A DNA stretch of 40,290 bases, taken from DATGMS01 sp040905145. GTDB lineage: Bacteria; Bacteroidota; Bacteroidia; Cytophagales; Cyclobacteriaceae. The translations under genes and the position numbers were made by a program. The stretch lies in contig JBBDSC010000096.1 of NCBI GenBank assembly GCA_040905145.1, positions 1 to 40,290 of the forward strand, given 5' to 3'. Positions 27,111-34,501 of the stretch are shown here, piece by piece. How positions within the stretch are numbered: the first letter of the stretch is position 1; every line of letters starts with the position of its first letter. The notes beneath the pieces are model-generated. The model was not told where the DNA came from. It ran no database searches and saw nothing but the letters and a program-made list of their open reading frames with translations.

Positions 27111-27189
27111 ACCACAGATCAGATTATTATAAAATTATCCATCTGTGAAAATCTGAGACTATCTGTGGTTTGTTTTTTACACCACAGAT
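27111..27189. repeat. ACCACAGAT inverted/direct repeats
   Basis: ACCACAGAT occurs at 27111-27119, as its inverse ATCTGTGGT at 27161-27169, and directly again at 27181-27189. An ATCTGTGAAAATCTGAG segment lies between. This matches the style of the dispersed ATCTGTG/CACAGAT spacer repeats common in Bacteroidota. The first two copies can form a 9-bp stem with a 41-base loop. Confidence 0.5.
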
Positions 27190-27295
27190 ACCAGGCCTTG
27201 GGGTTTGATCAAATTTTTTTTTCATAATTTTCCACATTATAAAAGAATTTGCTGTAATTTGAAAATCAATTGTTTTTAATATAAATATTTTCTCT

Positions 27296-27727
27296 ATGTA
27301 TACTGGATTACTACACCTTCACTCAGGATTGGCTTATATAGTAATTTTGGGATTGATTGTTTGCATTATTTATACAATGATTGGAGCGCTATCTGGCAGG
27401 GCTTTCACAGAAAGAGACCGAAAGATGGGGTTAATTGCATTGATCCTAACTCACCTGCAGTTCTTGGTAGCCCTTATCCTTTATTTTGTCAGCCCCTTGG
27501 GTTTTGCCAATCTTTCCGGTGAAACGATGGCTGACTCCACAGCACGGCTTTACGCATTGGAACATCCGCTCATCAACTTTATCGCTGTTGTGTTGATCAC
27601 CGTTGGCTATTCAAGGGCTAAGAAACTCACCGAAAGCAAAAGCAGGTTCAGAAGCATTTATATTTTTTATGGTTTAGGGTTTATCCTGATTTTAAGCCGC
27701 ATTCCCTGGACAGCCTGGTTAAATTAG
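27296..27727 (+). CDS. Conserved-looking four-helix membrane protein
   Basis: A 143-residue protein with four hydrophobic helices (about 11-33, 45-66, 87-106 and 121-140) and short polar loops. His residues sit at or near helix ends (H7, H9, H53, H90), and the C terminus reads LSRIPWTAWLN. The His pattern recalls small haem-binding cytochrome-b-like proteins, but no family signature is certain. It is followed immediately by a strong bidirectional terminator. It may form a separate unit, as a repeat-bearing spacer of 230 bases precedes it. Function unknown. Confidence 0.75.
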   Translation: MYTGLLHLHSGLAYIVILGLIVCIIYTMIGALSGRAFTERDRKMGLIALILTHLQFLVALILYFVSPLGFANLSGETMADSTARLYALEHPLINFIAVVLITVGYSRAKKLTESKSRFRSIYIFYGLGFILILSRIPWTAWLN

Positions 27728-27733
27728 AACGAT

Positions 27734-27793
27734 AAAAGCCGCCTCAAAGTAACCGGTGGATGAATAACCACCGCCTTTGAAGCGGCTTTTTTT
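27734..27793. terminator. Strong bidirectional terminator
   Basis: A long hairpin AAAAGCCGCCTCAAAG (27734-27749) / CTTTGAAGCGGCTTTT (27775-27790) with one mismatch is topped by an inner GGTGG/CCACC stem. It is followed by T residues on the plus strand and, read from the other side, TTTTATC. It lies between convergent genes and should stop transcription from both. Confidence 0.92.
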
Positions 27794-27868
27794 AACAAGC
27801 TGCTTGATTTTACCTATACTTTAAAGTTTCAATTATTTTTATCAATTTCAAGGATCGAACCCGTGTTT

Positions 27869-29287
27869 TTATGGAAAGATCCCCAAATCCAAATAACTGA
27901 TAGCTATCCTATCCATGGCTAAAATAAAAGCGGCCGTCCTTAGACTTTTAAGTTGCTTCTTTTTCTTGGTATGGTTCATGCTATGATAAGTCTTCACCAT
28001 GATTTCCTCCAATCCAGAAATGACCAAGTCCCTTTCACTAGCCCCTTTTACAATCGTATCTTTTTGTTCGTCCGTAAAAAAGTCCCCTGTCACCTTTTCA
28101 ATATTTTCAAGCAGAATTTTATTTCTCTGCATGTCATAACGCTTTTCCAATTTACCAAAAGATACCCGCGACAGGTTTTTCAACCATTCAAAATAGGAAA
28201 CAGTGACTCCCCCAGCATTCAAATACATATCTGGGATCAGCATGACATTCTTTTCCAATAGGATTTTCTCGGCCTCCTGTGTCACGGGACCATTAGCGGC
28301 TTCGCCGATGATTTTTGCCTTAATTTTGGCCGCATTATCGAAAGTGATCTGATTTTCAAGGGCAGCGGGAATCAGAATATCGCAGGGATAAGCCAACAAA
28401 TCATTGCCGCTTTCTATAAATTCCCCTTTTCCGTAACCATTCAGCCCCTGATTTTGTACAAGATAGGCTTTGATTTCTTTTACATCAATCCCATTGGGGT
28501 CCCAAATCCCACCATTCCATTCTGCAATGCCTATGATAGTGGCACCTGCTTCCTGCAGGTACAGTGCCGAATGAAATCCAACATTACCCAGCCCCTGAAC
28601 GATTATTTGTTTATCCGCCAAACCTGTCATCAATCCCAAAGCATCCATATCCTCTTTTACACTTACTGCTTCTCTGATACCAATGTATACTCCCATTCCG
28701 GTCGCTTCATTCCGTCCGTCTATTCCGTGCTGGGACAGGGGCTTACCCGTCACACATCCTTTGGCATTAATGGAATTGGGGTTGAATGCCTGATAGGTGT
28801 CGGCAATCCAAGACATCTCCTGAGGTCCTGTACCATAATCCGGAGCAGGTACATCAATGGCTGGTCCGATGAAGTTCTTTTTGATCAGCTCCGAAGTATA
28901 CCTCCTGGTAATGCTTTCCAATTGATCCTTATTATATTCCAAGGGATTCATCCTGACCCCTCCTTTTGCACCTCCGAAAGGAACTTCCACTAAAGCACAT
29001 TTATAGGTCATCAATGCGGCCAGGCCTTTTACCTCATCCTCATTTACCTTGTCACTGAACCTGATTCCCCCTTTTGCTGGAAGTTTATGATGTGAATGTT
29101 GTACACGGTAACCTTTCAGCACTTCATAACTACCATCATCTTTTGTGAGGGGAAATACAAATTGGTACACACTATTGCATTCTTTGATGAGGTTCACCAG
29201 GCCAGGATGCAGATCCATGTGACTGACCGCATCATCCACAAAACTATTTACATCATTAAATAAACTATAATCTGGGTGATTGGACAT
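27869..29287 (-). CDS. Glu/Leu/Phe/Val dehydrogenase (glutamate dehydrogenase)
   Basis: A 472-residue oxidative deaminase of the glutamate dehydrogenase family, interconverting glutamate and 2-oxoglutarate plus ammonium. Substrate and catalytic lysines are K72 (LPAKGGIRF), K96 (MTYKCALVEVPFGGAKGG) and K108, and the catalytic Asp is D145 in IDVPAPDYGTG. The nucleotide-binding GLGNVG is at 232-237, and an acidic residue (E256) at the end of the second Rossmann strand favours NAD over NADP. The length fits the hexameric small-subunit class. It is a single gene ending at the shared terminator. Confidence 0.95.
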   Translation of the reverse strand: MSNHPDYSLFNDVNSFVDDAVSHMDLHPGLVNLIKECNSVYQFVFPLTKDDGSYEVLKGYRVQHSHHKLPAKGGIRFSDKVNEDEVKGLAALMTYKCALVEVPFGGAKGGVRMNPLEYNKDQLESITRRYTSELIKKNFIGPAIDVPAPDYGTGPQEMSWIADTYQAFNPNSINAKGCVTGKPLSQHGIDGRNEATGMGVYIGIREAVSVKEDMDALGLMTGLADKQIIVQGLGNVGFHSALYLQEAGATIIGIAEWNGGIWDPNGIDVKEIKAYLVQNQGLNGYGKGEFIESGNDLLAYPCDILIPAALENQITFDNAAKIKAKIIGEAANGPVTQEAEKILLEKNVMLIPDMYLNAGGVTVSYFEWLKNLSRVSFGKLEKRYDMQRNKILLENIEKVTGDFFTDEQKDTIVKGASERDLVISGLEEIMVKTYHSMNHTKKKKQLKSLRTAAFILAMDRIAISYLDLGIFP

Positions 29288-29640
29288 ATAATTTAAGTTT
29301 AAACGGTTATTTGATTTAGATCTGATTTCTTATATCGTCTCCTCTTTAATACAATGCCCTCTGGAAATATCCTCTTTCAGTTTCATCATTTGATTAAGAA
29401 TGTCCCCGGATGTCATCCATATGAAAAAAGATGAAATTATGAACTCTCAGAAACCATGCCATGAGGGAATTCCCGCTAATAAAAGCAGGTTACTTCCAAT
29501 AAGCTATTCTTGTTGTGCCTTCGTCGTTTTTCTTTCGGGAGTGAGGGCTGCTATATTATTTGGTTAGTTTTGGGATGTGTAGGCTTTGAGCGCGACTTGC
29601 CAATGCGTATGGATGCGGGGCGGGATGACTGTTTTGCTTT
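29288..29640. other. Spacer upstream of glutamate dehydrogenase
   Basis: About 350 bases between glutamate dehydrogenase and the permease remnant. A 48-codon plus-strand frame at 29421 is present but has no family resemblance. A notably GC-rich stretch (about 29586-29635, GCGCGACTTGCC then GATGCGGGGCGGGATG) stands out from its surroundings and may be flank sequence of an acquired element. I see no promoter box of the TAnnTTTG type for glutamate dehydrogenase. Confidence 0.5.
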
Positions 29641-29921
29641 TTATAAATAAAAACTGAATAGCCTGAAAAAGTAAAAGCTTAAATAAAGCAATGCAACCCC
29701 GCTCAATATTTGGATGCTTTTTCTTAACCAGGATAATTTGGCAAATTTTGAAACAGAACTTGAAAACAAACCTACAATCAAGAACGGCAATCCCCTTCCA
29801 ATCCCAAAACAAAAAGCCAAGATTAAACCATAAACAAGACTTGCTGTAGCCGCTGCGAAAGATAATAACAGAAGTAAAGGGGCAGCCGATGTTCCTAAAC
29901 TAAAAATGAAGCCATAAATGA
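29641..29921 (-). pseudogene. C-terminal remnant of a CcdA/ArsG-like permease
   Basis: The minus strand reads without interruption FIYGFIFSLGTSAAPLLLLL, then YGLILAFCFGIGRGLPFLIV, a basic loop KLSWLRKS, and a last helix IQILSGVALLYLSF before TAA at 29641. This is the C-terminal three-helix half of a DsbD/CcdA-superfamily permease. The FGIGRGLPF-LIVGLF segment is like that of the ArsG-type permeases that sit beside small thioredoxin-like proteins. The frame has a stop at 29956 and no start codon, so about the first 130 residues are missing. It abuts the CsoR-like remnant directly, which suggests that one deletion joined the two. Confidence 0.65.
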
Positions 29922-30070
29922 AACTGCTTTGAATTGATTTAATATTTGAGCAGGGTCATTGCTTTCATCAAGCATTTTATCACGCCTTCAACCTGTCCTT
30001 TTATGGAATTTAAACGATCTTTCAGGTCTTTGGTCAAATCCTTTGGTAGCATATTTGTCAATGCAGTCAT
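29922..30070 (-). pseudogene. Truncated, frameshifted CsoR/RcnR-like metal-sensing regulator
   Basis: From ATG 30070 the minus strand reads MTALTNMLPKDLTKDLKDRL then NSIKGQVEGVIK, the first helix of the DUF156 (CsoR/RcnR/FrmR) family with its RLN-I-KGQVEG core. The frame then breaks at about 29975. Adding one base restores MLDESNDPAQILNQFKAV, the second-helix region, after which similarity stops at the permease remnant. The metal-ligand Cys/His region of the family is therefore lost. As it stands the frame gives only 43 residues. The family represses copper, nickel/cobalt, formaldehyde or persulfide-response genes. Confidence 0.65.
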
Positions 30071-30128
30071 TACAATTGTCAATACTTTCTTGAAATTTTG
30101 AATTTATTGGTTTCATGGTTATTAATTT

Positions 30129-30398
30129 TTAAGATTGGCCAATTCCCGCCTTTGCTAATTCCTTTTTACTCACACCTCTGTCTTTGCAACAGGATAATAA
30201 ATTCCCATTTACGGTTACAGCGGGTAAGGAAGTAATGTTGTATTCTTTCATCTTGTCAACACATATCTTTGAGTCGCATTGCTCAACAAGTTTGTAAAGA
30301 GTTACTTCACAAGAATCGCAAGCCATTTCCTTTACTGTTTTTACAACAGGTTCACATACAGGGCATCCGGCTGTAAATACTTCAATTTGTCGTTTCAT
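30129..30398 (-). CDS. Cys-rich thioredoxin-fold protein
   Basis: An 89-residue thioredoxin-like protein with the active-site CPVC (C12, C15) right after the first strand RQIEVFTA and the cis-proline segment SLPAV (P59). It has four further Cys beyond the usual pair in CDSC (C27, C30) and C41/C46, plus a vicinal pair CC (C70, C71), eight in all. No signal peptide is present, so it is cytoplasmic. Similar small proteins accompany ArsG-type or mercury-type permeases and reduce or carry metal(loid)s. Here it lies upstream of CsoR-like and permease remnants on the same strand, so it may be the surviving member of that operon. A CATCTTTG box lies about 38 bases upstream (30436-30443, minus). Confidence 0.85.
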   Translation of the reverse strand: MKRQIEVFTAGCPVCEPVVKTVKEMACDSCEVTLYKLVEQCDSKICVDKMKEYNITSLPAVTVNGNLLSCCKDRGVSKKELAKAGIGQS

Positions 30399-30678
30399 TG
30401 TTTTACGTTTTTAACGGTTAAAATTAATTACATTACAAAGATGGGGCTTGGTAGGGGGTGGTCTCCTAATTTATTTTCGATTTATTTCTGTTTTCAATTC
30501 GAGCGGTGGCAAAATCAGGCTCTTTTGGTTTTTCACCATTAGCTTAGTGTGTGTGGGCAAAATCAAATATGCGTGAATGTTCGGTCGGCTTTTCTACAAT
30601 AAAGCACAACTAAAAAATAAACCATGGAAGGGATAAATGTGCCAACCAGAAAATGTATCACAAAGTATTGGAAAGTAA
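30399..30678. other. Spacer with a short direct repeat
   Basis: No gene is seen. GGCAAAATCA occurs twice (30508-30517 and 30556-30565), 48 bases apart. The GC-rich GGGGCTTGGTAGGGGGTGG stretch near 30443 differs from the local background. It may be flank sequence of a mobile element, but I cannot identify one. Confidence 0.4.
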
Positions 30679-30702
30679 AAGGAGAGCCATTTAGCTCTCC
30701 TT
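30677..30702 (-). terminator. Terminator of the 40-aa Cys protein gene
   Basis: A 9-bp perfect stem AAGGAGAGC / GCTCTCCTT (30679-30687 with 30694-30702) with a 6-base loop begins 4 bases past the stop of the small minus-strand gene. It ends in TTTT on that strand. Confidence 0.8.
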
Positions 30703-30705
30703 GCT

Positions 30706-30828
30706 TTATTTCACCCTTGGACAATCTTTAGATGCCTTTTTTTCAGGGCTTTTACAAGATTCCACTGCCGAAGCATGGCAGACTGGACATTCCATAACTG
30801 CTGATGTTTTCTTGATGTCGGTTTCCAT
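30706..30828 (-). CDS. Small Cys-rich protein (40 aa)
   Basis: A compact frame, too short for usual ORF cut-offs, runs from ATG 30828 to TAA. It encodes a hydrophilic peptide with MECPVCHAS (C14, C17), then C26 and C35, and a Lys-rich C terminus. The four Cys could bind one zinc or other soft metal, or work as a redox pair plus two. A perfect terminator directly follows the stop, which strongly supports a real transcript. An internal ATG (residue 12) would keep all four Cys. It shares strand and the CPVC motif with the thioredoxin-fold gene about 300 bases downstream, but its own terminator separates them. No family recognised. Confidence 0.65.
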   Translation of the reverse strand: METDIKKTSAVMECPVCHASAVESCKSPEKKASKDCPRVK

Positions 30829-30939
30829 GGCTTTTGGTTTTTGGTTTAGTTATTTTAACGAACCAACTCCCGCCAAGTTCTGTAAACCGGGAATTTAGGA
30901 TTGATCTAAATAACAATAAAACAAAATGACAAAATTTAA

Positions 30940-30967
30940 ATTGGATATATTGCATTGGATATATTGC
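30940..30967. repeat. Tandem 14-bp repeat (2 copies)
   Basis: ATTGGATATATTGC is repeated exactly and without gap at 30940-30953 and 30954-30967, in the spacer between the divergent small Cys gene and the DUF3820 gene. The two copies on one face, 14 bases apart, could be binding sites for a regulator, or simple replication slippage. Confidence 0.7.
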
Positions 30968-31030
30968 CTTACAGGAAGAAGTATTTAAAAGTTACTATAG
31001 TATTCTTAAAAGGTTCCTGTAAATTTGAAC

Positions 31031-31258
31031 ATGCAAAAGGAAATCCTCATAGATCTTGTCACCAAAAGAATGCCTTATGGTAAATACAAAGGTAAATTGA
31101 TCTGTGATATTCCTGAACATTACCTGATATGGCTGCACCGTCAGGGTTTTCCGGAAGGAAAATTAGGGATGTGGTTGCACACCATGTATGAGATTAAGTT
31201 AAATGGGTTGGAGAATATCCTTTATACTCTAAAGGCGAGTTTTTGCAAGGGAAAGTAA
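31031..31258 (+). CDS. DUF3820 family protein
   Basis: A 75-residue protein of the DUF3820 (QsregVF-like) family. It shows the hallmark MPYGKYKGKLICDIPEHYL, then WLHRQGFPEGKLG and a final EIKLNGL. The ATG at 31031 is preferred; an in-frame TTG at 31025 would add two residues. There is no signal peptide. The family is widespread and small, and its biochemical role is not settled, although one Pseudomonas member is quorum-regulated. It stands alone, divergent from the Cys-rich mini-gene. Confidence 0.9.
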   Translation: MQKEILIDLVTKRMPYGKYKGKLICDIPEHYLIWLHRQGFPEGKLGMWLHTMYEIKLNGLENILYTLKASFCKGK

Positions 31259-31412
31259 CAGGATGATAATTAATCCTGTTGAACTTTTTCACCGCAGAAC
31301 CTGCTCCTTGGTTCTATAACAGCTTTATCCACATCTAACCTTGCCTGTTTTTCCGTTTAGCCGTTATCTTCCCCATTCAAACAAAAAACCATCATCTGTT
31401 TAAACCTTTTGT

Positions 31413-31420
31413 TAATTTTG
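31413..31420 (+). promoter_or_regulatory. Candidate -7 box for the first outer-membrane receptor
   Basis: TAATTTTG fits TAnnTTTG and lies 46 bases before the ATG at 31467. No convincing -33 element is seen at the standard spacing. Confidence 0.4.
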
Positions 31421-31466
31421 CTGTCTTACTTTTAGAATCACAATCAAATTTCATTTATTTCAAATC

Positions 31467-34235
31467 ATGTTCCGATTTACACCATTGCTTTTAGCTTTAT
31501 TCCTTCTACCAAGTATGTTGTTTGCCCAAAACAAACTTTCCGGAAAAATTGTAGACAAAAACAACAAAGAAACTTTGCCAGGGGCTTATATATTTTTAAA
31601 AAACGAGCAAGGGGATACTTTAAACAATGCTGTTTCAGACGAAAATGGAAATTTTGAAATTAATAAGCCTGCACAAAATTCTTTTTTGCTGGAAGTAAGT
31701 TTTATTGGCTATGAAACATTTTCAAAGCAAATCAACAACCTTTCAGGGTCAAGTTTGGGTACCATTGAAATCGAAGAAGACGTTGAACTGCTGGAAACCT
31801 ATGAAATTGAGGGATCCGCCCTTTCGGGCGAAGTAAGAGGCGATACAGTAGCTTTCAATTCCGGGGCATTTAAAACCCGCCCACAGGCTGAGGCCAATGA
31901 TCTGATAAGAAAAATGCCCGGAGTAGTCATGCAAACTGATGGGACCATTGAGGTGCAGGGCGAAACCGTGGGAAAAGTACTGGTAGATGGAGAACCTTTT
32001 TTTGGTGATGATCCTGCCATGGCCATGCAAAATATTCCTGTAGCGATTATAGATAAAATTGAATTTTTGGACCAAAAGAGTGATCAGGCCATCTTAACCG
32101 GGTTTGATGACGGGGAAACCATTAAAACGATCAACATCATTACCAAAAAGGAAAGCAGGGGCGGTAAATTCGGGAAATTCTTCGGGGGTTATGGCACGGA
32201 TGACAATTACTTATTGGGTGGCAACATCAATTTCTTTAATGGATCCAGAAGGCTCACCGTGCTGGGTTTAAGCAATAATATCAACCAACAAAATTTTTCC
32301 GCAGATGACCTTTCCGGTGCATTTGGTGAAGGGGGAGGTAGCCGCCGCGGTGGCGGAGGAAGAAACAACAGCCTCACCACCTGGGAAAGCCCGGGAATCA
32401 CTACCACCAATTCAGTAGGTGTCAATTTTTCGGATAAATTTGATGATGGAAAAGCAAAATTCACCGGAAGTTATTTCTTCAACGATAGCAAGAACTTTTT
32501 AAATCATAATTCCAGCAGGGAATATATCCTTCCCAGTGACAGCTTGCAATTATATGATGAGGTCAGAAATGATGAAAACCACCGGCAAAGACACCGCTTG
32601 GATATGCGGCTTGATTATGACATCAATGAAAAACATGCTTTGATCTGGAGACCCAACATTTCATACTATAGACAGGAATCCCAAGACCTCCTGGTTGCAC
32701 AAAACTTATTTGATACCAATACCCCCATCAGTGAAAGTACCAACAGGACCCAATCATCCTATGAGTCGATAAGATTAAACAACCACCTGACCTATAGGTA
32801 CAAATTCGATAAAGAAGGCCGGACGATTTCTACCAGTATCTCTACCCAGTTGAATAATTCGGAAAGTGAGTCTAATTTGACCTCTGAAAACAGAAACTTC
32901 CAAAACAACAACCTGGACAGTCTGGTCCAAAATTCTACCAACAATTCCAATGAATTTGAATATGAATTTGAGATAGAATATACTGAACCTATTGGACAAT
33001 ATTCCCAGATGAGATTGGAATATGAAGTTGGAAATGATATCGGCAAAAATCTTCAGGAAGTTTACCAAAGGGAAATGGAAACCACTAACTTTGAATTGGA
33101 CAGCACCTTATCCAATCAATTTGAAAACAGCTATATGCAGCATGAAATCGGGTTAGGATATCGGTTTAACAATGAAAAGCTCCGCATCTTTTCTTCCCTG
33201 GATTATGAATTATCCCGCTTGAACAGCGATCGGTTATTTCCTGGATATGAAAATACCAAGAGGAACTTTGGGAATTTCGTCCCCAGAATCATCTTTGATT
33301 ATGAATTCGATGAAGAAACCAACCTGAGGCTGGTGTATAGAACCGATACGGACGCCCCCAGGGTGAGACAGCTTCAAGAGGTGATCGATAATGATAATCC
33401 GTTACAGATCTCTACAGGTAACCCCAATTTAAATCAGGAATATGAACACAGGATGTACACCAGGTTCAGGAAAATGGACCCGGAAACTTCCAAATCATTT
33501 TTCATGTACCTCTCCGCGGCCAAAAGAAAAAATTATTTAGGTAATTCTACTTTTATTGCCTCACAGGATACTTTAATACAAGGGGATGTACTGTTGAGAC
33601 AAGGGGGACAATTTAGCAGGCCTGTCAATTTGGACAATTACTGGAATGCCCGGTCGTATTTTGCATTTGGCTTTCCATTAGGTTTTATGCAAAGCAATTT
33701 GAATTTGAATACCAGGGCTAGTATAAGTAATCGCCCAGGCTTGATCAATGGTCAGCTCAATAACAACAAAAACATAGGCATTGGCCAGGGAATTGGTCTG
33801 AGTAGCAATGTGAGCGAAGACCTTGATTTCAACATATCAACAAGGGGTAATTACAATATAGTAAGAAGTAGTCTTCAGGAATCCCTGAACAATAATTATT
33901 ACAGTCAAAATACAAGGATTGACTTTTACTGGAATTTTACTCCCAACTTCTTCATTAGCTCAAATGTCAACCACACACTATACCAAGGTCTTGGAGAAGG
34001 TTTTGATCAATCTTTCTGGCTAATGAACCTTGATGTAGGTTATCGGTTCCTTGATAACCAAAACGGGGAACTCAAATTGACCGTGTTTGATTTATTGGAT
34101 CAAAATACCAGTATTGAGAGAAATGTGACCGATGTTTATATAGAGGATGAAAGAACCCAGGTATTGCAACAATTTTTTATGCTGACCTTTACCTATAACC
34201 TCCGGGCCTTTGGAAATATGGATGACAGTATGTAG
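31467..34235 (+). CDS. Outer-membrane beta-barrel protein with carboxypeptidase-regulatory domain
   Basis: A 922-residue TonB-receptor-like protein of the OMP_b-brl_3 type. The signal peptide is cut after LFA at about residue 20. A CarbopepD_reg domain (about 23-105, SGKIVDKNNKETLPGAYIFL) is followed by a plug-like region (GDTVAFNSGAFKTRPQAEANDLIRKMPGV) and a long barrel of alternating aromatic strands. A Gly/Arg-rich insert lies near residues 288-300. Such proteins import or bind undetermined ligands, and there is no SusD partner beside it, so polysaccharide uptake is not implied. It is a single gene ending at a strong terminator. Confidence 0.92.
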   Translation: MFRFTPLLLALFLLPSMLFAQNKLSGKIVDKNNKETLPGAYIFLKNEQGDTLNNAVSDENGNFEINKPAQNSFLLEVSFIGYETFSKQINNLSGSSLGTIEIEEDVELLETYEIEGSALSGEVRGDTVAFNSGAFKTRPQAEANDLIRKMPGVVMQTDGTIEVQGETVGKVLVDGEPFFGDDPAMAMQNIPVAIIDKIEFLDQKSDQAILTGFDDGETIKTINIITKKESRGGKFGKFFGGYGTDDNYLLGGNINFFNGSRRLTVLGLSNNINQQNFSADDLSGAFGEGGGSRRGGGGRNNSLTTWESPGITTTNSVGVNFSDKFDDGKAKFTGSYFFNDSKNFLNHNSSREYILPSDSLQLYDEVRNDENHRQRHRLDMRLDYDINEKHALIWRPNISYYRQESQDLLVAQNLFDTNTPISESTNRTQSSYESIRLNNHLTYRYKFDKEGRTISTSISTQLNNSESESNLTSENRNFQNNNLDSLVQNSTNNSNEFEYEFEIEYTEPIGQYSQMRLEYEVGNDIGKNLQEVYQREMETTNFELDSTLSNQFENSYMQHEIGLGYRFNNEKLRIFSSLDYELSRLNSDRLFPGYENTKRNFGNFVPRIIFDYEFDEETNLRLVYRTDTDAPRVRQLQEVIDNDNPLQISTGNPNLNQEYEHRMYTRFRKMDPETSKSFFMYLSAAKRKNYLGNSTFIASQDTLIQGDVLLRQGGQFSRPVNLDNYWNARSYFAFGFPLGFMQSNLNLNTRASISNRPGLINGQLNNNKNIGIGQGIGLSSNVSEDLDFNISTRGNYNIVRSSLQESLNNNYYSQNTRIDFYWNFTPNFFISSNVNHTLYQGLGEGFDQSFWLMNLDVGYRFLDNQNGELKLTVFDLLDQNTSIERNVTDVYIEDERTQVLQQFFMLTFTYNLRAFGNMDDSM

Positions 34236-34283
34236 GCTGTTTAGAAAAAGAGCAGGGTTAGAACCCAAAAGCAATTTTTTTTT

Positions 34284-34315
34284 CCGGGACAGAATTTTCT
34301 GTTCCGGTTTTTTTT
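34284..34315 (+). terminator. Rho-independent terminator of the 922-aa receptor gene
   Basis: The stem CCGGGACAGAA / TTCTGTTCCGG (34284-34294 with 34297-34307, one G-U pair) is followed by eight T residues, about 50 bases past the stop. Confidence 0.9.
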
Positions 34316-34431
34316 AACATTCCCTGTCAAATAACTCTAAGTCGAAAGCCAAGGGAAAATCAATAAATTATAGCCTCCTTTAATTTCAGAAGGGAGGTAC
34401 TTTTTACACTAAAGTCTATATAGGGATAATT

Positions 34432-34439
34432 TATATTTG
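34432..34439 (+). promoter_or_regulatory. Candidate -7 box for the TonB-dependent receptor
   Basis: TATATTTG matches TAnnTTTG and lies 62 bases before the ATG at 34502. It supports the downstream ATG as start, because the frame's earlier TTG at 34445 would lie almost at the transcription start. Confidence 0.5.
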
Positions 34440-34501
34440 AAACATTGTTGCATAAGCGGGATAAAAGCAATATCATTGTATTTGATTTTGAATCCTTATT
34501 T